A stretch of DNA of 64,000 nucleotides from Agrobacterium salinitolerans (GTDB lineage: Bacteria > Pseudomonadota > Alphaproteobacteria > Rhizobiales > Rhizobiaceae): NCBI RefSeq assembly GCF_002008225.1, contig NZ_MRDH01000019.1:1-64000 (forward strand), read 5' to 3'. The notes beneath the pieces were generated by a model that searched no databases, was not told where the DNA came from, and saw only the letters and a program-made list of their open reading frames with translations. Numbering within the stretch: position 1 is the first letter of the stretch; each line of letters starts with the position of its first letter. This document shows positions 36,728 to 45,424 of this stretch, one piece after another. The position numbers and the translations under genes were made by a program.

Positions 36728-38005
36728 ATGATCCGCAAAACCATTCTCAGCGCTTCTCTTGCGCTTCTTGCCGCATCTGCGGTTTTCACCGCGCTTCCCG
36801 CCCGGGCTGCCACCGATGCGGCGGCCGTCGTCAAGCATTACGCCGATGTCGCGCATGCCAAATATGAGGATTCGCTGACCACGGCGAAGGCGCTGGACAA
36901 GGCCATCGATGCGCTGATCGCAACGCCGAGCGAAGAAGCCCTGAAAGCCGCCCGGGAAGCATGGATCAAGGCCCGCGTTCCCTATCAGCAGTCGGAAGTC
37001 TATCGTTTCGGCAACCCGATCGTCGACGATTGGGAAGGCAAGGTGAACGCCTGGCCGCTGGATGAAGGCCTGATCGACTATGTCGACGGTTCCTACGGGA
37101 CGGAAAGCGACGAGAACGAGCTTTACGTCGCCAACATCATCGCCAATCCGAAGATCAAGATCAGCGGTGAAGAGGTCGACGCCTCCAAGATCACCCCCGA
37201 GCTGATCGAAAGCCTGCACGAGGCGGGCGATGTCGAAGCCAATGTCACGACCGGTTACCACGCCATCGAATTTCTGCTCTGGGGTCAGGATCTGAACGGC
37301 ACCGGACCGGGCGCAGGCAACCGCCCCTACACCGACTACGACAAAGCAAAATGCACGAACGGCAATTGCGACCGTCGCGCCGATTACCTGAAATCCGCTT
37401 CGACCCTGCTGATCAAGGATCTTCAGGAGATGGTGGATGCCTGGGCGCCGGAGGGCGAAGCCACGAAGACATTGGAAGCCGATCCGAAAGCGGGCCTCAC
37501 CGCCATCCTCACCGGCATGGGTTCGCTCTCCTATGGCGAGCTGGCGGGTGAGCGTATGAAGCTCGGCCTTCTGCTGCACGACCCGGAAGAAGAGCATGAT
37601 TGCTTCTCCGACAACACCTACAATTCGCATCTTTACGACGCGATCGGCATCGCCTCGGCCTATACCGGTGACTACACCCGCGCAGACGGAACGAAGATGA
37701 CGGGCGCCTCGCTGTCTGAACTGGTCGGCGCTAAGGACAAGGCTCTGAACGACGAGATGCTGGCGAAGCTGAACAAGACGCTCGACGCCATGCACGCGAT
37801 GGAAAAGCGCGCGCAGACCGTCGAGGCCTATGACCAGATGATCGGCGAGGGCAACAAGGAAGGCAACGCCGTGGTTCAGACGGCCATCGACGGCCTGCTC
37901 GACCAGACGAAGACTGTCGAACGCGTCATTGCGGCGCTCGATCTGGGCAAGATCGAGCTTGAAGGCTCCGACAGCCTCGACAATCCTAACACCGTCTTCA
38001 AATAA
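36728..38005 (+). CDS. Imelysin family (M75) periplasmic protein, iron-regulated type
   Basis: A 425-residue exported protein. ATG 36728 follows a strong AAGGAGAGGG SD and opens a signal peptide (MIRKTILSASLALLAASAVF...ARA). The mature part is an all-helical imelysin-like domain with the GxHxxE motif intact (GYHAIEFLLWG, G176-H178-E181) and typical segments WIKARVPYQQSEVYRFGNP, DDWEGKVNAWPLDEGLIDY and DCFSDNTYNSHLYDA. Imelysin-like proteins, IrpA and the EfeO M75 domain are linked to bacterial iron uptake; peptidase activity is doubtful. First gene of a five-gene same-strand cluster. Confidence 0.92.
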   Translation: MIRKTILSASLALLAASAVFTALPARAATDAAAVVKHYADVAHAKYEDSLTTAKALDKAIDALIATPSEEALKAAREAWIKARVPYQQSEVYRFGNPIVDDWEGKVNAWPLDEGLIDYVDGSYGTESDENELYVANIIANPKIKISGEEVDASKITPELIESLHEAGDVEANVTTGYHAIEFLLWGQDLNGTGPGAGNRPYTDYDKAKCTNGNCDRRADYLKSASTLLIKDLQEMVDAWAPEGEATKTLEADPKAGLTAILTGMGSLSYGELAGERMKLGLLLHDPEEEHDCFSDNTYNSHLYDAIGIASAYTGDYTRADGTKMTGASLSELVGAKDKALNDEMLAKLNKTLDAMHAMEKRAQTVEAYDQMIGEGNKEGNAVVQTAIDGLLDQTKTVERVIAALDLGKIELEGSDSLDNPNTVFK

Positions 38006-38014
38006 GCGGTAAAG

Positions 38015-38038
38015 CGGGCCGTGGATCGCCGCGGCCCG
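38015..38038 (+). other. Intercistronic hairpin between imelysin and di-haem gene
   Basis: A 7-bp stem (CGGGCCG 38015-38021 with CGGCCCG 38032-38038) lies in the 58-bp gap between the two genes without a T tract. It may set mRNA stability or give partial attenuation within the operon. Confidence 0.5.
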
Positions 38039-38063
38039 TTATTCTCCATCCACCCTTGTTTTC

Positions 38064-39587
38064 ATGCAATTTTTGCCGCCGCCGATCCGCAAGCCATTCT
38101 TCTTCGCCGCGGCAGCCTGCCTTGCAGCGTCGATGGCGCTTGCCGAACCGCTGCGGGACGATCTGACGGAAAAAGATCGAAGTCGCGTACTGGCCGTGAC
38201 CGCGCCAACGACGTATTTTACCAGGCCGGAACCTTTCGAGGCCATGTCAGGCGGAGCAACGACAAGTGTCGGCAAAGCCGACAGCGGCGCGTTTTCACAT
38301 CCTTCCACCACCATGCCGCTCGAGCGAAAGCAGGATTTCAAGCTCGGCAATGCGCTGTTCCAGAAGCTCTGGGTCTCCTCCCCTTCTTCCACACAGGCCT
38401 CGGATGGGCTCGGGCCGCTTTTTAACGCACGTTCTTGCCAGACCTGCCATGTCAAGGATGGCAGGGGTCGACCGCCCCTTGCCGGAGAAGACGCCGTCTC
38501 GCTGTTTCTGCGGCTGGCGCGACCGGCCCGCAACGAAGCCGAACGACAGGCCATTGCCAGCCACCAAGTGCCGAATTTTCCCGATGAGACCTATGGCCGG
38601 CAGCTTCAGAACCTGGCCATTCCCGGCCTTGCAGCCGAAGGCAAGCCAGTCATCACCTATAGGGAAGAGCCGGTTCAATTCGCGGATGGCGAGGTGGTGA
38701 TGTTACGGAAGCCCGACTATGCCGTGGCGAATCTGCAATATGGCCCGCTTGGCGCCGACACGGCGCTTTCAGCGCGCATTGCCATGCCCACCCTCGGGCT
38801 GGGCCTGATTGAGGCCATTGCCGAGGCTGATATTCTGGCCAAGGCCGACCCGAACGACAACGATGGCGACGGCATTGCCGGGCGTCCCGCATGGGTCAAA
38901 GACCATCGCACTGGCGAGGTGAAACTCGGGCGGTTTGGTTGGAAAGCGCAAAATGCGAGCGTGCGCGACCAGAGCGCCAGCGCCTTTTCCCACGATATCG
39001 GCATTTCCACGCCGGATGCGCCGAATGCCTATGGCGATTGCACCGAGGCCCAGAAGGACTGTCTTGCCATGCCGACCGGCGTGCAGCCCAGGCTCGGGCC
39101 GGTGGAGGCGCCCGATCCGGTTCTCGATCTCGTGACCTTCTATACCGAAAACCTCGCCGTGCCGCGCCGCCGCAACGTCGATGATCCGACGGTCCTGCAG
39201 GGAAAGCAGCTTTTCTACGCCTCCGGCTGTACGGCCTGCCACACCCCGAAATTCGTAACCCGCCGCGACGCCGCCGACCCCATGCATGCTTTCCAGCTGA
39301 TCTGGCCCTATTCCGATTTTCTGCTGCACGACATGGGCGAAGGACTTGCCGATGGCCAGCAGGTGGGCGAAGCCAGCGGACGGCAGTGGCGAACCCAGCC
39401 GCTCTGGGGCATAGGCCTCACCCAAAAGGTCAATGGCAACGGTTTTTACCTGCATGACGGCCGGGCGCGCAGCCTGCCGGAAGCGATATTGTGGCATGGC
39501 GGCGAAGGGCAAAAAGCGCGAAACGCCTTCGCCGCCTTGCAAAAATCCGACCGGCAGGCTTTGCTGGCCTTTCTGGAGTCCCTTTGA
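38064..39587 (+). CDS. Di-haem oxidoreductase family c-type cytochrome (DHOR)
   Basis: A 507-residue periplasmic cytochrome with a signal peptide (FFFAAAACLAASMALA) and two c-type haem sites: CQTCH at 125-129 and CTACH at 389-393. It matches the DHOR family (often called thiol oxidoreductase), related to MauG/peroxidase-type di-haem proteins, with DGLGPLFNARSC before the first haem and LLHDMGEGLADG and LWGIGLTQ near the end. A redox role on a metal or protein partner is inferred. Its stop overlaps the next start by 1 nt. Confidence 0.92.
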   Translation: MQFLPPPIRKPFFFAAAACLAASMALAEPLRDDLTEKDRSRVLAVTAPTTYFTRPEPFEAMSGGATTSVGKADSGAFSHPSTTMPLERKQDFKLGNALFQKLWVSSPSSTQASDGLGPLFNARSCQTCHVKDGRGRPPLAGEDAVSLFLRLARPARNEAERQAIASHQVPNFPDETYGRQLQNLAIPGLAAEGKPVITYREEPVQFADGEVVMLRKPDYAVANLQYGPLGADTALSARIAMPTLGLGLIEAIAEADILAKADPNDNDGDGIAGRPAWVKDHRTGEVKLGRFGWKAQNASVRDQSASAFSHDIGISTPDAPNAYGDCTEAQKDCLAMPTGVQPRLGPVEAPDPVLDLVTFYTENLAVPRRRNVDDPTVLQGKQLFYASGCTACHTPKFVTRRDAADPMHAFQLIWPYSDFLLHDMGEGLADGQQVGEASGRQWRTQPLWGIGLTQKVNGNGFYLHDGRARSLPEAILWHGGEGQKARNAFAALQKSDRQALLAFLESL

Positions 39588-40708
39588 TGAAAAATACCAT
39601 GCGAAAAATTTCCGGCGTCATATCCGTATTGGTGCTTCTGACCACGCTTCCGGCGAGGGCGCAGGATGTCGAACTGATGCCGCCGCCGCCGCTCGACCCG
39701 GTTAAGGTGCAGAGTGTGATGGAAAAGGCGGTAAACGGCTTTATCCGTCCCGGCTATGACCGCTTCCGGCAGTCGGCGAAGAGGCTGGAAGGCCGCATGA
39801 AAGCTTTCTGCACCGCTCCCTCGGAAACGACGGCGGCGGCTGCCAAGGCTGCCTTTGTCGATACGGTGTCAAGCTGGTCGACAATCGAGATCGTACGTGT
39901 CGGCCCTGTCATTGAGAAGAACCGTTTCGAACGGGTGCTTTATTACCCCGACAAGAAGGGTCTCGGGCTGAAACAGGTGCAGCGCTATCTCACCGAAAAG
40001 GATGAAAGCGTCACGAGTGCGGACGGCCTCAGCGGCAAGAGCGTTGCGGCGCAAGGGCTCGGCGCTCTTGAGTTCGTGCTTTACGGAACAGGAGCGGAAG
40101 AGCTGCTCGACAGGAAAGGTGATTTCCGCTGCCGCTACGGCGCAGCTATCGCCGGCAATATCGCCAATGTGGCGGCGGAACTTTCCGACAGCTGGAATGC
40201 GCCCGACGGTGCGCAGAAAAACTGGACGGAGCCCGGAGCGGACAACCCCGTCTTTCGTGATGAGCGCGAGGCGCTTGTTGCCCTGCTCGGTATTCTCGTC
40301 CACGGCTCCGAAGCCATCCGCGACCAGCGGATCGAAACCTTCTACAAGGGACCGGACAAGGCAGGTTTTCCCCGCACCGCCATTTATTGGCGCTCCGGCC
40401 AGACCTGGCAAAGCATTTCCACCAATATCAAGGCGGTTCAGACCCTGCTGCACACGGCGGATATGGTCGAACTCGTACCGCCGGATCAGCGCTCCATCGT
40501 CAACTCCATCGATTTCATCGCCAAATCGATGATCCGCGTTGCCGGGACAATCGATACGGATGTGCAAAAAGCGCTGGATCAGGACGATCAGCGCGCCAAG
40601 GTGGATTATCTGCTGCTCAATGGCAAAGACCTGATCTACCGCCTGAACGATCAATATGGCGGCGCGATCGGCCTCAGTTCCGGCTTTTCCTTCGCCGATG
40701 GAGATTGA
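39587..40708 (+). CDS. Second imelysin family protein, GxHxxE motif lacks His
   Basis: A 373-residue exported imelysin-like protein. ATG 39587 overlaps the preceding TGA by 1 nt, and a signal peptide follows (ISGVISVLVLLTTLPARA). The frame runs back into the di-haem gene, so the upstream part is rejected. Imelysin segments include WSTIEIVRVGPVIEKNRFERVLYYPD and ILVHGSEAIRDQRIE. In place of GxHxxE it reads GLGALE (residues 157-162; Gly at 159), so the conserved His is lost while Gly and Glu remain. It is probably a specialised partner of the first imelysin. Translationally coupled to its neighbours. Confidence 0.9.
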   Translation: MKNTMRKISGVISVLVLLTTLPARAQDVELMPPPPLDPVKVQSVMEKAVNGFIRPGYDRFRQSAKRLEGRMKAFCTAPSETTAAAAKAAFVDTVSSWSTIEIVRVGPVIEKNRFERVLYYPDKKGLGLKQVQRYLTEKDESVTSADGLSGKSVAAQGLGALEFVLYGTGAEELLDRKGDFRCRYGAAIAGNIANVAAELSDSWNAPDGAQKNWTEPGADNPVFRDEREALVALLGILVHGSEAIRDQRIETFYKGPDKAGFPRTAIYWRSGQTWQSISTNIKAVQTLLHTADMVELVPPDQRSIVNSIDFIAKSMIRVAGTIDTDVQKALDQDDQRAKVDYLLLNGKDLIYRLNDQYGGAIGLSSGFSFADGD

Positions 40709-40712
40709 ACCG

Positions 40713-41807
40713 ATGATCTCCGGCGCCAAACGGATGCTGATAGATCGGCGCAGCTTCATCAAGGCGGCAGGAGCTCCCTTTCTCGCCGCGCTGGCTCCCC
40801 GTTCACTTTATGCGCTCGAACGGGCGGACGCGGTCTTCGCTTCCGCCTTTCGCGCCCGTGACGGGTCCTACGGCATTGCGACGGTGAGCGAAGGCGGCGA
40901 GATCATCGACCGCGTCGCGCTTCCTGCCCGCGCCCATGGAATGGCGACGAGCCATGCGACCGGCATGACCGTGGCCTTTGCGCGCCGGCCCGGCACCTTC
41001 TTCATGGCCTTCGATCCCGCGCGGCGCGGCGAACCGATTGTGATGCACACACCGGAAAACCGCCACTTCTACGGCCACGGGCAATTCTCACCCGATGGCG
41101 CGATTCTTTACGCCAGCGAAAACGACTTCGACGGCAATCGCGGCGTTATCGGTCTCTATGACGCCCGCAACGGCTTTGCCCGCATCGGCGAATATGATGC
41201 GCATGGCATCGGCACACATGACATGACGGTAAGCGATGACGGCCGGCTGATCGTGATCGCCAATGGCGGCATCGAAACCCATCCGGATTTCGGCCGAACC
41301 AAGCTCAATATCGACAGCATGCAGCCGTCCCTCGTGCTTCTGGACGCCTCGACCGGGCAGTTGATCCAGAAACACGCCATGCCGGAGCAGCTTCGGCAGC
41401 TTTCCACCCGTCATGTCGATCTCGGCGATGACGGCCGTATCTGGTTCGCCTGTCAATATGAAGGACCGCGCAACGATCTTCCGCCGCTTGTCGGCCATTT
41501 CTCCAAGGGTGAGGATGTGGCCTTCGTCGATCTGCCGGAAGAAACGACGGTGCGTCTCGCCAATTATGTCGGGGCCATTGCCGTCAACCGGCGCGATGGG
41601 CTGGTGGGACTGACCTCGCCCAACGGCAACGCCGCCGTGACGCTGGATGCGAAAACCGGGCGCGTCGTTTCCGAGACGACCGTGCGAGAAGCGGCAGGCG
41701 TCGCGCCCGCCGCGAGAGGCATTGCGGTATCTTCCTATGACGGATTTTTCGAAACCCGGCGCAGCGACGTGGCGTGGGACCAGCACATCGTGCGTTTGCC
41801 CAGCTAA
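40713..41807 (+). CDS. DUF1513 protein with Tat signal
   Basis: A 364-residue protein with a twin-arginine signal (DRRSFIKAAGAPFLAALAP), so it is exported folded, perhaps with a cofactor. The mature part reads like a beta-propeller: AFDPARRGEPIVMHTPENRHFYGHGQFSPDGAILYASENDF, GTHDMTVSDDGRLIVIANGGIETHP and HVDLGDDGRIWFACQYEG. This fits DUF1513, whose role is not established. ATG 40713 lies 4 bp after the previous stop; ATG 40698 is possible. The Tat export and M75 context recall EfeB beside EfeO, but no Dyp peroxidase features are seen. Confidence 0.88.
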   Translation: MISGAKRMLIDRRSFIKAAGAPFLAALAPRSLYALERADAVFASAFRARDGSYGIATVSEGGEIIDRVALPARAHGMATSHATGMTVAFARRPGTFFMAFDPARRGEPIVMHTPENRHFYGHGQFSPDGAILYASENDFDGNRGVIGLYDARNGFARIGEYDAHGIGTHDMTVSDDGRLIVIANGGIETHPDFGRTKLNIDSMQPSLVLLDASTGQLIQKHAMPEQLRQLSTRHVDLGDDGRIWFACQYEGPRNDLPPLVGHFSKGEDVAFVDLPEETTVRLANYVGAIAVNRRDGLVGLTSPNGNAAVTLDAKTGRVVSETTVREAAGVAPAARGIAVSSYDGFFETRRSDVAWDQHIVRLPS

Positions 41808-41858
41808 AATACTGAAAAGAAAGGGGAACAAAAGCCCGCCCTTTGCATTGGACGGACT

Positions 41859-42311
41859 ATGAGAAACCTTGCCGTCTATATCGTTTTTGTGGTTGTCGTT
41901 GTTGCCGTGGGGGGGCTGATTGGCGTCAACAATGTGCCCGGCGAATGGTATCAATCGCTGCAGAAGCCCTTCTTCAATCCACCCAACTGGATTTTCGGGC
42001 CCGTCTGGACCGCGCTTTACGTGCTGATCGGCATTGCCGGCGCACGGACATGGATCCGCAAGCCGATGGGGACGCGCATGCGGCTCTGGTTCACGCAAAT
42101 GGTGCTGAACTTCCTGTGGTCTCCGATTTTTTTCGGAATGCAGAGCCCGGCAGGTGCGCTCATCATCATCTTTCCGATGCTGATCTGCATCGTCGCCTTT
42201 GTGGCGCTCACCTACCGCCGTGACCGCATATCCATGTGGCTTTTCGTGCCCTATGCCGTATGGGTCGCCTTTGCCACGGCACTGAATGCGAGCATAGGCA
42301 TGCTCAACTAG
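41859..42311 (+). CDS. tspO: TspO/MBR family tryptophan-rich sensory protein
   Basis: A 150-residue membrane protein with five predicted helices and the Trp/Pro-rich TspO pattern: EWYQSLQKPFFNPPNWIFGPVWTALYVLIGIAGARTW, LWFTQMVLNFLWSPIFFG, and DRISMWLFVPYAVWVAFATALNASI. TspO proteins bind porphyrins and act in tetrapyrrole- or oxygen-related signalling. It starts 51 bp after the DUF1513 gene on the same strand and may belong to that operon, linking it to haem. Confidence 0.93.
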   Translation: MRNLAVYIVFVVVVVAVGGLIGVNNVPGEWYQSLQKPFFNPPNWIFGPVWTALYVLIGIAGARTWIRKPMGTRMRLWFTQMVLNFLWSPIFFGMQSPAGALIIIFPMLICIVAFVALTYRRDRISMWLFVPYAVWVAFATALNASIGMLN

Positions 42312-42313
42312 AC

Positions 42314-42367
42314 TGTTTTCGTATTCCCGAAAGGAAACCGGGCTCCACTTTTTCTGGAAATGTTCTA
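42314..42367. repeat. Mosaic-type palindromic intergenic repeat
   Basis: Gene-free sequence after tspO reads CGTATTCCCGAAAGGAAACC, then CACTTTTTCTGGAAATGTTC. This resembles the short repeat family with GGAAAACCGCTTC and CACTTTT motifs seen in agrobacterial intergenic regions. Recognition is from memory and pairing is imperfect. Confidence 0.35.
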
Positions 42368-42446
42368 ATTCTCCGCACCGCCCTTGCCTTGCCTGCCGCC
42401 ACGCGCCATGTCAGTTTGCGATGAGGCAGAAGCAGGCAGGTAGGCC

Positions 42447-42896
42447 ATGGAGATCACGGATCCCGGCGATTTTCGTCAGCGGATAGAAAGAAGCTTTGCG
42501 CGGCAGGGCGTGGTGCAGGCGATCAGCGCCGAGATCAGCCGTATCGAACACCGTCTGGTGGAAATCGAACTGCCTTTTCATGAAAAGCTGACGCAGCAGC
42601 ACGGCATATTACATGCGGGCGTCATCGCCGCGGGTCTGGATACGGCCTGCACCTATGCCGCTTATACGATCATTGAGCCGGAAGCCTCGCTGCTGACCAT
42701 CGAATTCAAGGTCAACCTCATGTCGCCCGGGCGCGGTGAGCGGTTCCTGTTTCGCGGCGAGATCATCAAGCCCGGCAACAATCTGATCGTGGCGGATGGT
42801 CGTGCCTATGCCCTGTCCGATGGGCCGGCAAAGCTGATCGCCTCCATGACGGGCACGATGATGGTGGTGAAGGGTCGCGAGGATATTATCGGATGA
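42447..42896 (+). CDS. PaaI family thioesterase (hotdog fold)
   Basis: A 149-residue acyl-CoA thioesterase-like protein with the hotdog helix HGILHAGVIAAGLDTACTYAAYT and the strand LLTIEFKVNLMSPGRGERFLFRGEII. The substrate is unknown; PaaI-type enzymes hydrolyse aromatic or small acyl-CoA. Its stop overlaps the start of the next gene by 4 nt. Confidence 0.86.
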   Translation: MEITDPGDFRQRIERSFARQGVVQAISAEISRIEHRLVEIELPFHEKLTQQHGILHAGVIAAGLDTACTYAAYTIIEPEASLLTIEFKVNLMSPGRGERFLFRGEIIKPGNNLIVADGRAYALSDGPAKLIASMTGTMMVVKGREDIIG

Positions 42897-43531
42897 GCTA
42901 CCGGCTTTCGCATGTTGCGGATAAATCCGTCCTCTTCGTCATGGCGGCCTCCCCCGAATACGGGCCCCATCTTCAGGCACGCATTGCACCGCTGATGACC
43001 GGTATCGGCCCGGTCGAGGCGGCGATTGCAGTCACGGCCGTTCTTGCCGGTCTCGATGCGGCCGATCACCTGCCGGACCTCGTCGTTTCGCTCGGTTCCG
43101 CCGGTTCGCGGACGCTGGAGCAAACCGGCGTCTATCAGGCCATTTCCGTTTCCTATCGCGACATGGATGCCTCCGCCTTTGGTTTCGAAAAGGGCTGCAC
43201 GCCGCTGCTCGATCTGCCCGCCGAAGTGGCCTTGCCTTTGCGGATACCGGACATTGCCGAGGCGCGGCTTTCCACGGGCGCCAATGTCGTTTCAGGCGAA
43301 GCCTACGGGCTGATCGACGCCGATATGGTGGAAATGGAAACCTTTGCGGTTTTAAGAGCCTGCCAGCGCTTCGGCGTACCGCTCGTCAGTCTGCGCGGCA
43401 TTTCCGACGGCAAGGCCGATGTGAACCATGTGGATGACTGGACGGAGTATCTTGATATCATCGATGAAAAGCTCGCCGATGCCGTCGACCGGCTCTGCCG
43501 CGCCATTGAGGATGGCGTGATTGCCCTTTGA
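42893..43531 (+). CDS. mtnN: 5'-Methylthioadenosine/S-adenosylhomocysteine nucleosidase
   Basis: Nucleosidase cleaving MTA and SAH to adenine and a thioribose or ribosyl-homocysteine. 212 residues, with FVMAASPEYGPHL, MTGIGPVEAAIAVTAVLAGLD, VVSLGSAGSRTLEQTGVYQ and the active-site strand MVEMETFAVLRACQRFGVPLVSLRGISDGKAD, in which the final Asp is the catalytic acid. Translationally coupled (ATGA overlap) to the thioesterase gene. Confidence 0.9.
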   Translation: MSYRLSHVADKSVLFVMAASPEYGPHLQARIAPLMTGIGPVEAAIAVTAVLAGLDAADHLPDLVVSLGSAGSRTLEQTGVYQAISVSYRDMDASAFGFEKGCTPLLDLPAEVALPLRIPDIAEARLSTGANVVSGEAYGLIDADMVEMETFAVLRACQRFGVPLVSLRGISDGKADVNHVDDWTEYLDIIDEKLADAVDRLCRAIEDGVIAL

Positions 43532-43614
43532 AACCTTGCGATTTTCGCAAATTTCCGCCCTTTGACGCCCGCTTCCGGGTTGCCTAAAGCCCCGCTTTTC
43601 TTTAAAGGCTCGCC

Positions 43615-45192
43615 ATGACCCAGATAGCCCATCCCGACAGCATTCTCATCATCGATTTCGGCAGCCAGGTGACGCAGCTGATTGCGCGCCGCATCCGCGA
43701 AGCCGGGGTCTATTGCGAAATCCATCCGTTCCAGAATGCCGCAGAGGCGTTCGAGAAGCTTCAGCCCAAGGGCGTGATCTTCTCCGGCGGCCCCGCATCC
43801 GTGACGGCGGAAGGAAGCCCGCGCGCACCGCAGGCGGTGTTTGACAGCAAGGTTCCGATCCTCGGCATCTGCTACGGCCAGCAGACGCTCTGCACCCAGC
43901 TCGGCGGTACCGTTGAAGGTGGCCACGCAGCCGAATTCGGCCGCGCCGATATCGACATCAAGAAGGCAAGCCCTCTGTTCGACGGTTTCTGGGAGCAGGG
44001 CAAGAGCTATCCTGTGTGGATGAGTCACGGCGATCGCGTCACGAAGCTGCCGGACGGTTTCGAGGTGATCGCGACTTCCGAGAATGCACCTTTCGCCATC
44101 GCCGCGGACGAGAAGCGTCACTATTACACCACCATGTTCCACCCGGAAGTGGTGCATACGCCTGATGGCGGCAAGCTGCTTTCCAACTTCGTGCACAAGA
44201 TCGTCGGGCTCAAATCCGACTGGACGATGGCCGCCTATCGCGCCGAAATGATCCGCAAGATCCGCGAGCAGGTCGGCACCGGCCGCGTGCTCTGCGCGCT
44301 TTCCGGTGGCGTCGATTCCTCCGTTGCGGCCATCCTCATTCATGAGGCGATCGGCGACCAGCTCACCTGCGTTTACGTCGACCACGGCCTGATGCGGCTT
44401 GGCGAAAGCGAGCAGGTCGTCGGCATGTTCCGCGATCATTACAACATTCCGCTGGTGCATGTGGATGCCGCCGACCTGTTCCTCGGTGAACTCTCGGGCG
44501 TTTCCGATCCGGAAGTGAAGCGCAAGACCATCGGTCGTCTGTTTATCGAAGTCTTCGAGGCCGAAGCGGCCAAGATCGCTGCCGATGGCAAGGGCGCACC
44601 GAAGTTTCTGGCGCAGGGAACGCTGTACCCTGACGTCATCGAGAGCGTCTCCTTTTCCGGTGGCCCTTCGGTCACCATCAAGAGCCACCACAATGTCGGC
44701 GGTCTTCCCGAGCGCATGAACATGCAGCTCGTCGAGCCGCTGCGTGAGCTCTTCAAGGATGAAGTGCGTGCGCTCGGCCGTGAACTCGGCCTACCGGACA
44801 GCTTCATCGGCCGCCACCCCTTCCCCGGCCCGGGCCTGGCAATCCGCTGCCCCGGTGCGATTACCCGTGAGAAGCTGGATATTCTGCGCAAGGCGGATGC
44901 GATCTATCTCGACGAAATCCGCAAGGCCGGTCTCTACGACACCATCTGGCAGGCTTTCGCCGTGCTGCTGCCGGTGCAGACCGTGGGCGTCATGGGCGAT
45001 TACCGCACCTATGACTTCGTCTGCGCGCTACGCGCCGTGACCTCGGTGGACGGCATGACGGCGGATTTCTATCCCTACGACATGAATTTCCTTGGCCGCG
45101 CAGCAACCCGCATCATCAACGAAGTGCGCGGCATCAATCGCGTCGTCTATGACGTGACGAGCAAGCCGCCCGGCACGATCGAGTGGGAGTGA
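43615..45192 (+). CDS. guaA: GMP synthase (glutamine-hydrolysing)
   Basis: Converts XMP to GMP using glutamine. 525 residues. The N-terminal class I amidotransferase has the nucleophile elbow [11 protein letters not shown] and the HPEVVHT His/Glu. The ATP pyrophosphatase has the PP-loop [11 protein letters not shown], followed by [14 protein letters not shown] and the C-terminal dimerisation domain ending [10 protein letters not shown]. No clear terminator follows; the 232 bp to 45424 hold no convincing gene. Confidence 0.98.
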   Translation: MTQIAHPDSILIIDFGSQVTQLIARRIREAGVYCEIHPFQNAAEAFEKLQPKGVIFSGGPASVTAEGSPRAPQAVFDSKVPILGICYGQQTLCTQLGGTVEGGHAAEFGRADIDIKKASPLFDGFWEQGKSYPVWMSHGDRVTKLPDGFEVIATSENAPFAIAADEKRHYYTTMFHPEVVHTPDGGKLLSNFVHKIVGLKSDWTMAAYRAEMIRKIREQVGTGRVLCALSGGVDSSVAAILIHEAIGDQLTCVYVDHGLMRLGESEQVVGMFRDHYNIPLVHVDAADLFLGELSGVSDPEVKRKTIGRLFIEVFEAEAAKIAADGKGAPKFLAQGTLYPDVIESVSFSGGPSVTIKSHHNVGGLPERMNMQLVEPLRELFKDEVRALGRELGLPDSFIGRHPFPGPGLAIRCPGAITREKLDILRKADAIYLDEIRKAGLYDTIWQAFAVLLPVQTVGVMGDYRTYDFVCALRAVTSVDGMTADFYPYDMNFLGRAATRIINEVRGINRVVYDVTSKPPGTIEWE

Positions 45193-45424
45193 CGGCGGCG
45201 TAGTTTCGGATATTGCAGGATATTCCGTCGCAGAATCGGTGGTTTGGTATGCTGATTGATGGCGATAGATATCAGCATGTCGGCTATGCGGTTTCCGAAC
45301 GTCGTACGTGATTGGCCGCCCTTATGCAGAGCGGTTGCGTGCCAGCCCGCAGCACCTTGTTTCAATTGCGTCCTATGTAAGCGCTCCGGACGCCTAAGCG
45401 GCAGCAGGCTGGCTTGAGCAGACC

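Noticed and set aside
36698..37795. Long minus-strand open frame opposite the first imelysin
   Set aside because: The + strand has a signal peptide, SD and M75 motifs; the antisense product has none.
43303..44691. Long minus-strand open frame (462 codons) opposite guaA
   Set aside because: Antisense shadow of the GMP synthase gene with no recognisable domain.
45193..45424. Small minus-strand gene after guaA
   Set aside because: The frame (about 93 codons) runs into guaA, lacks an SD and has no recognisable family; treated as non-coding.
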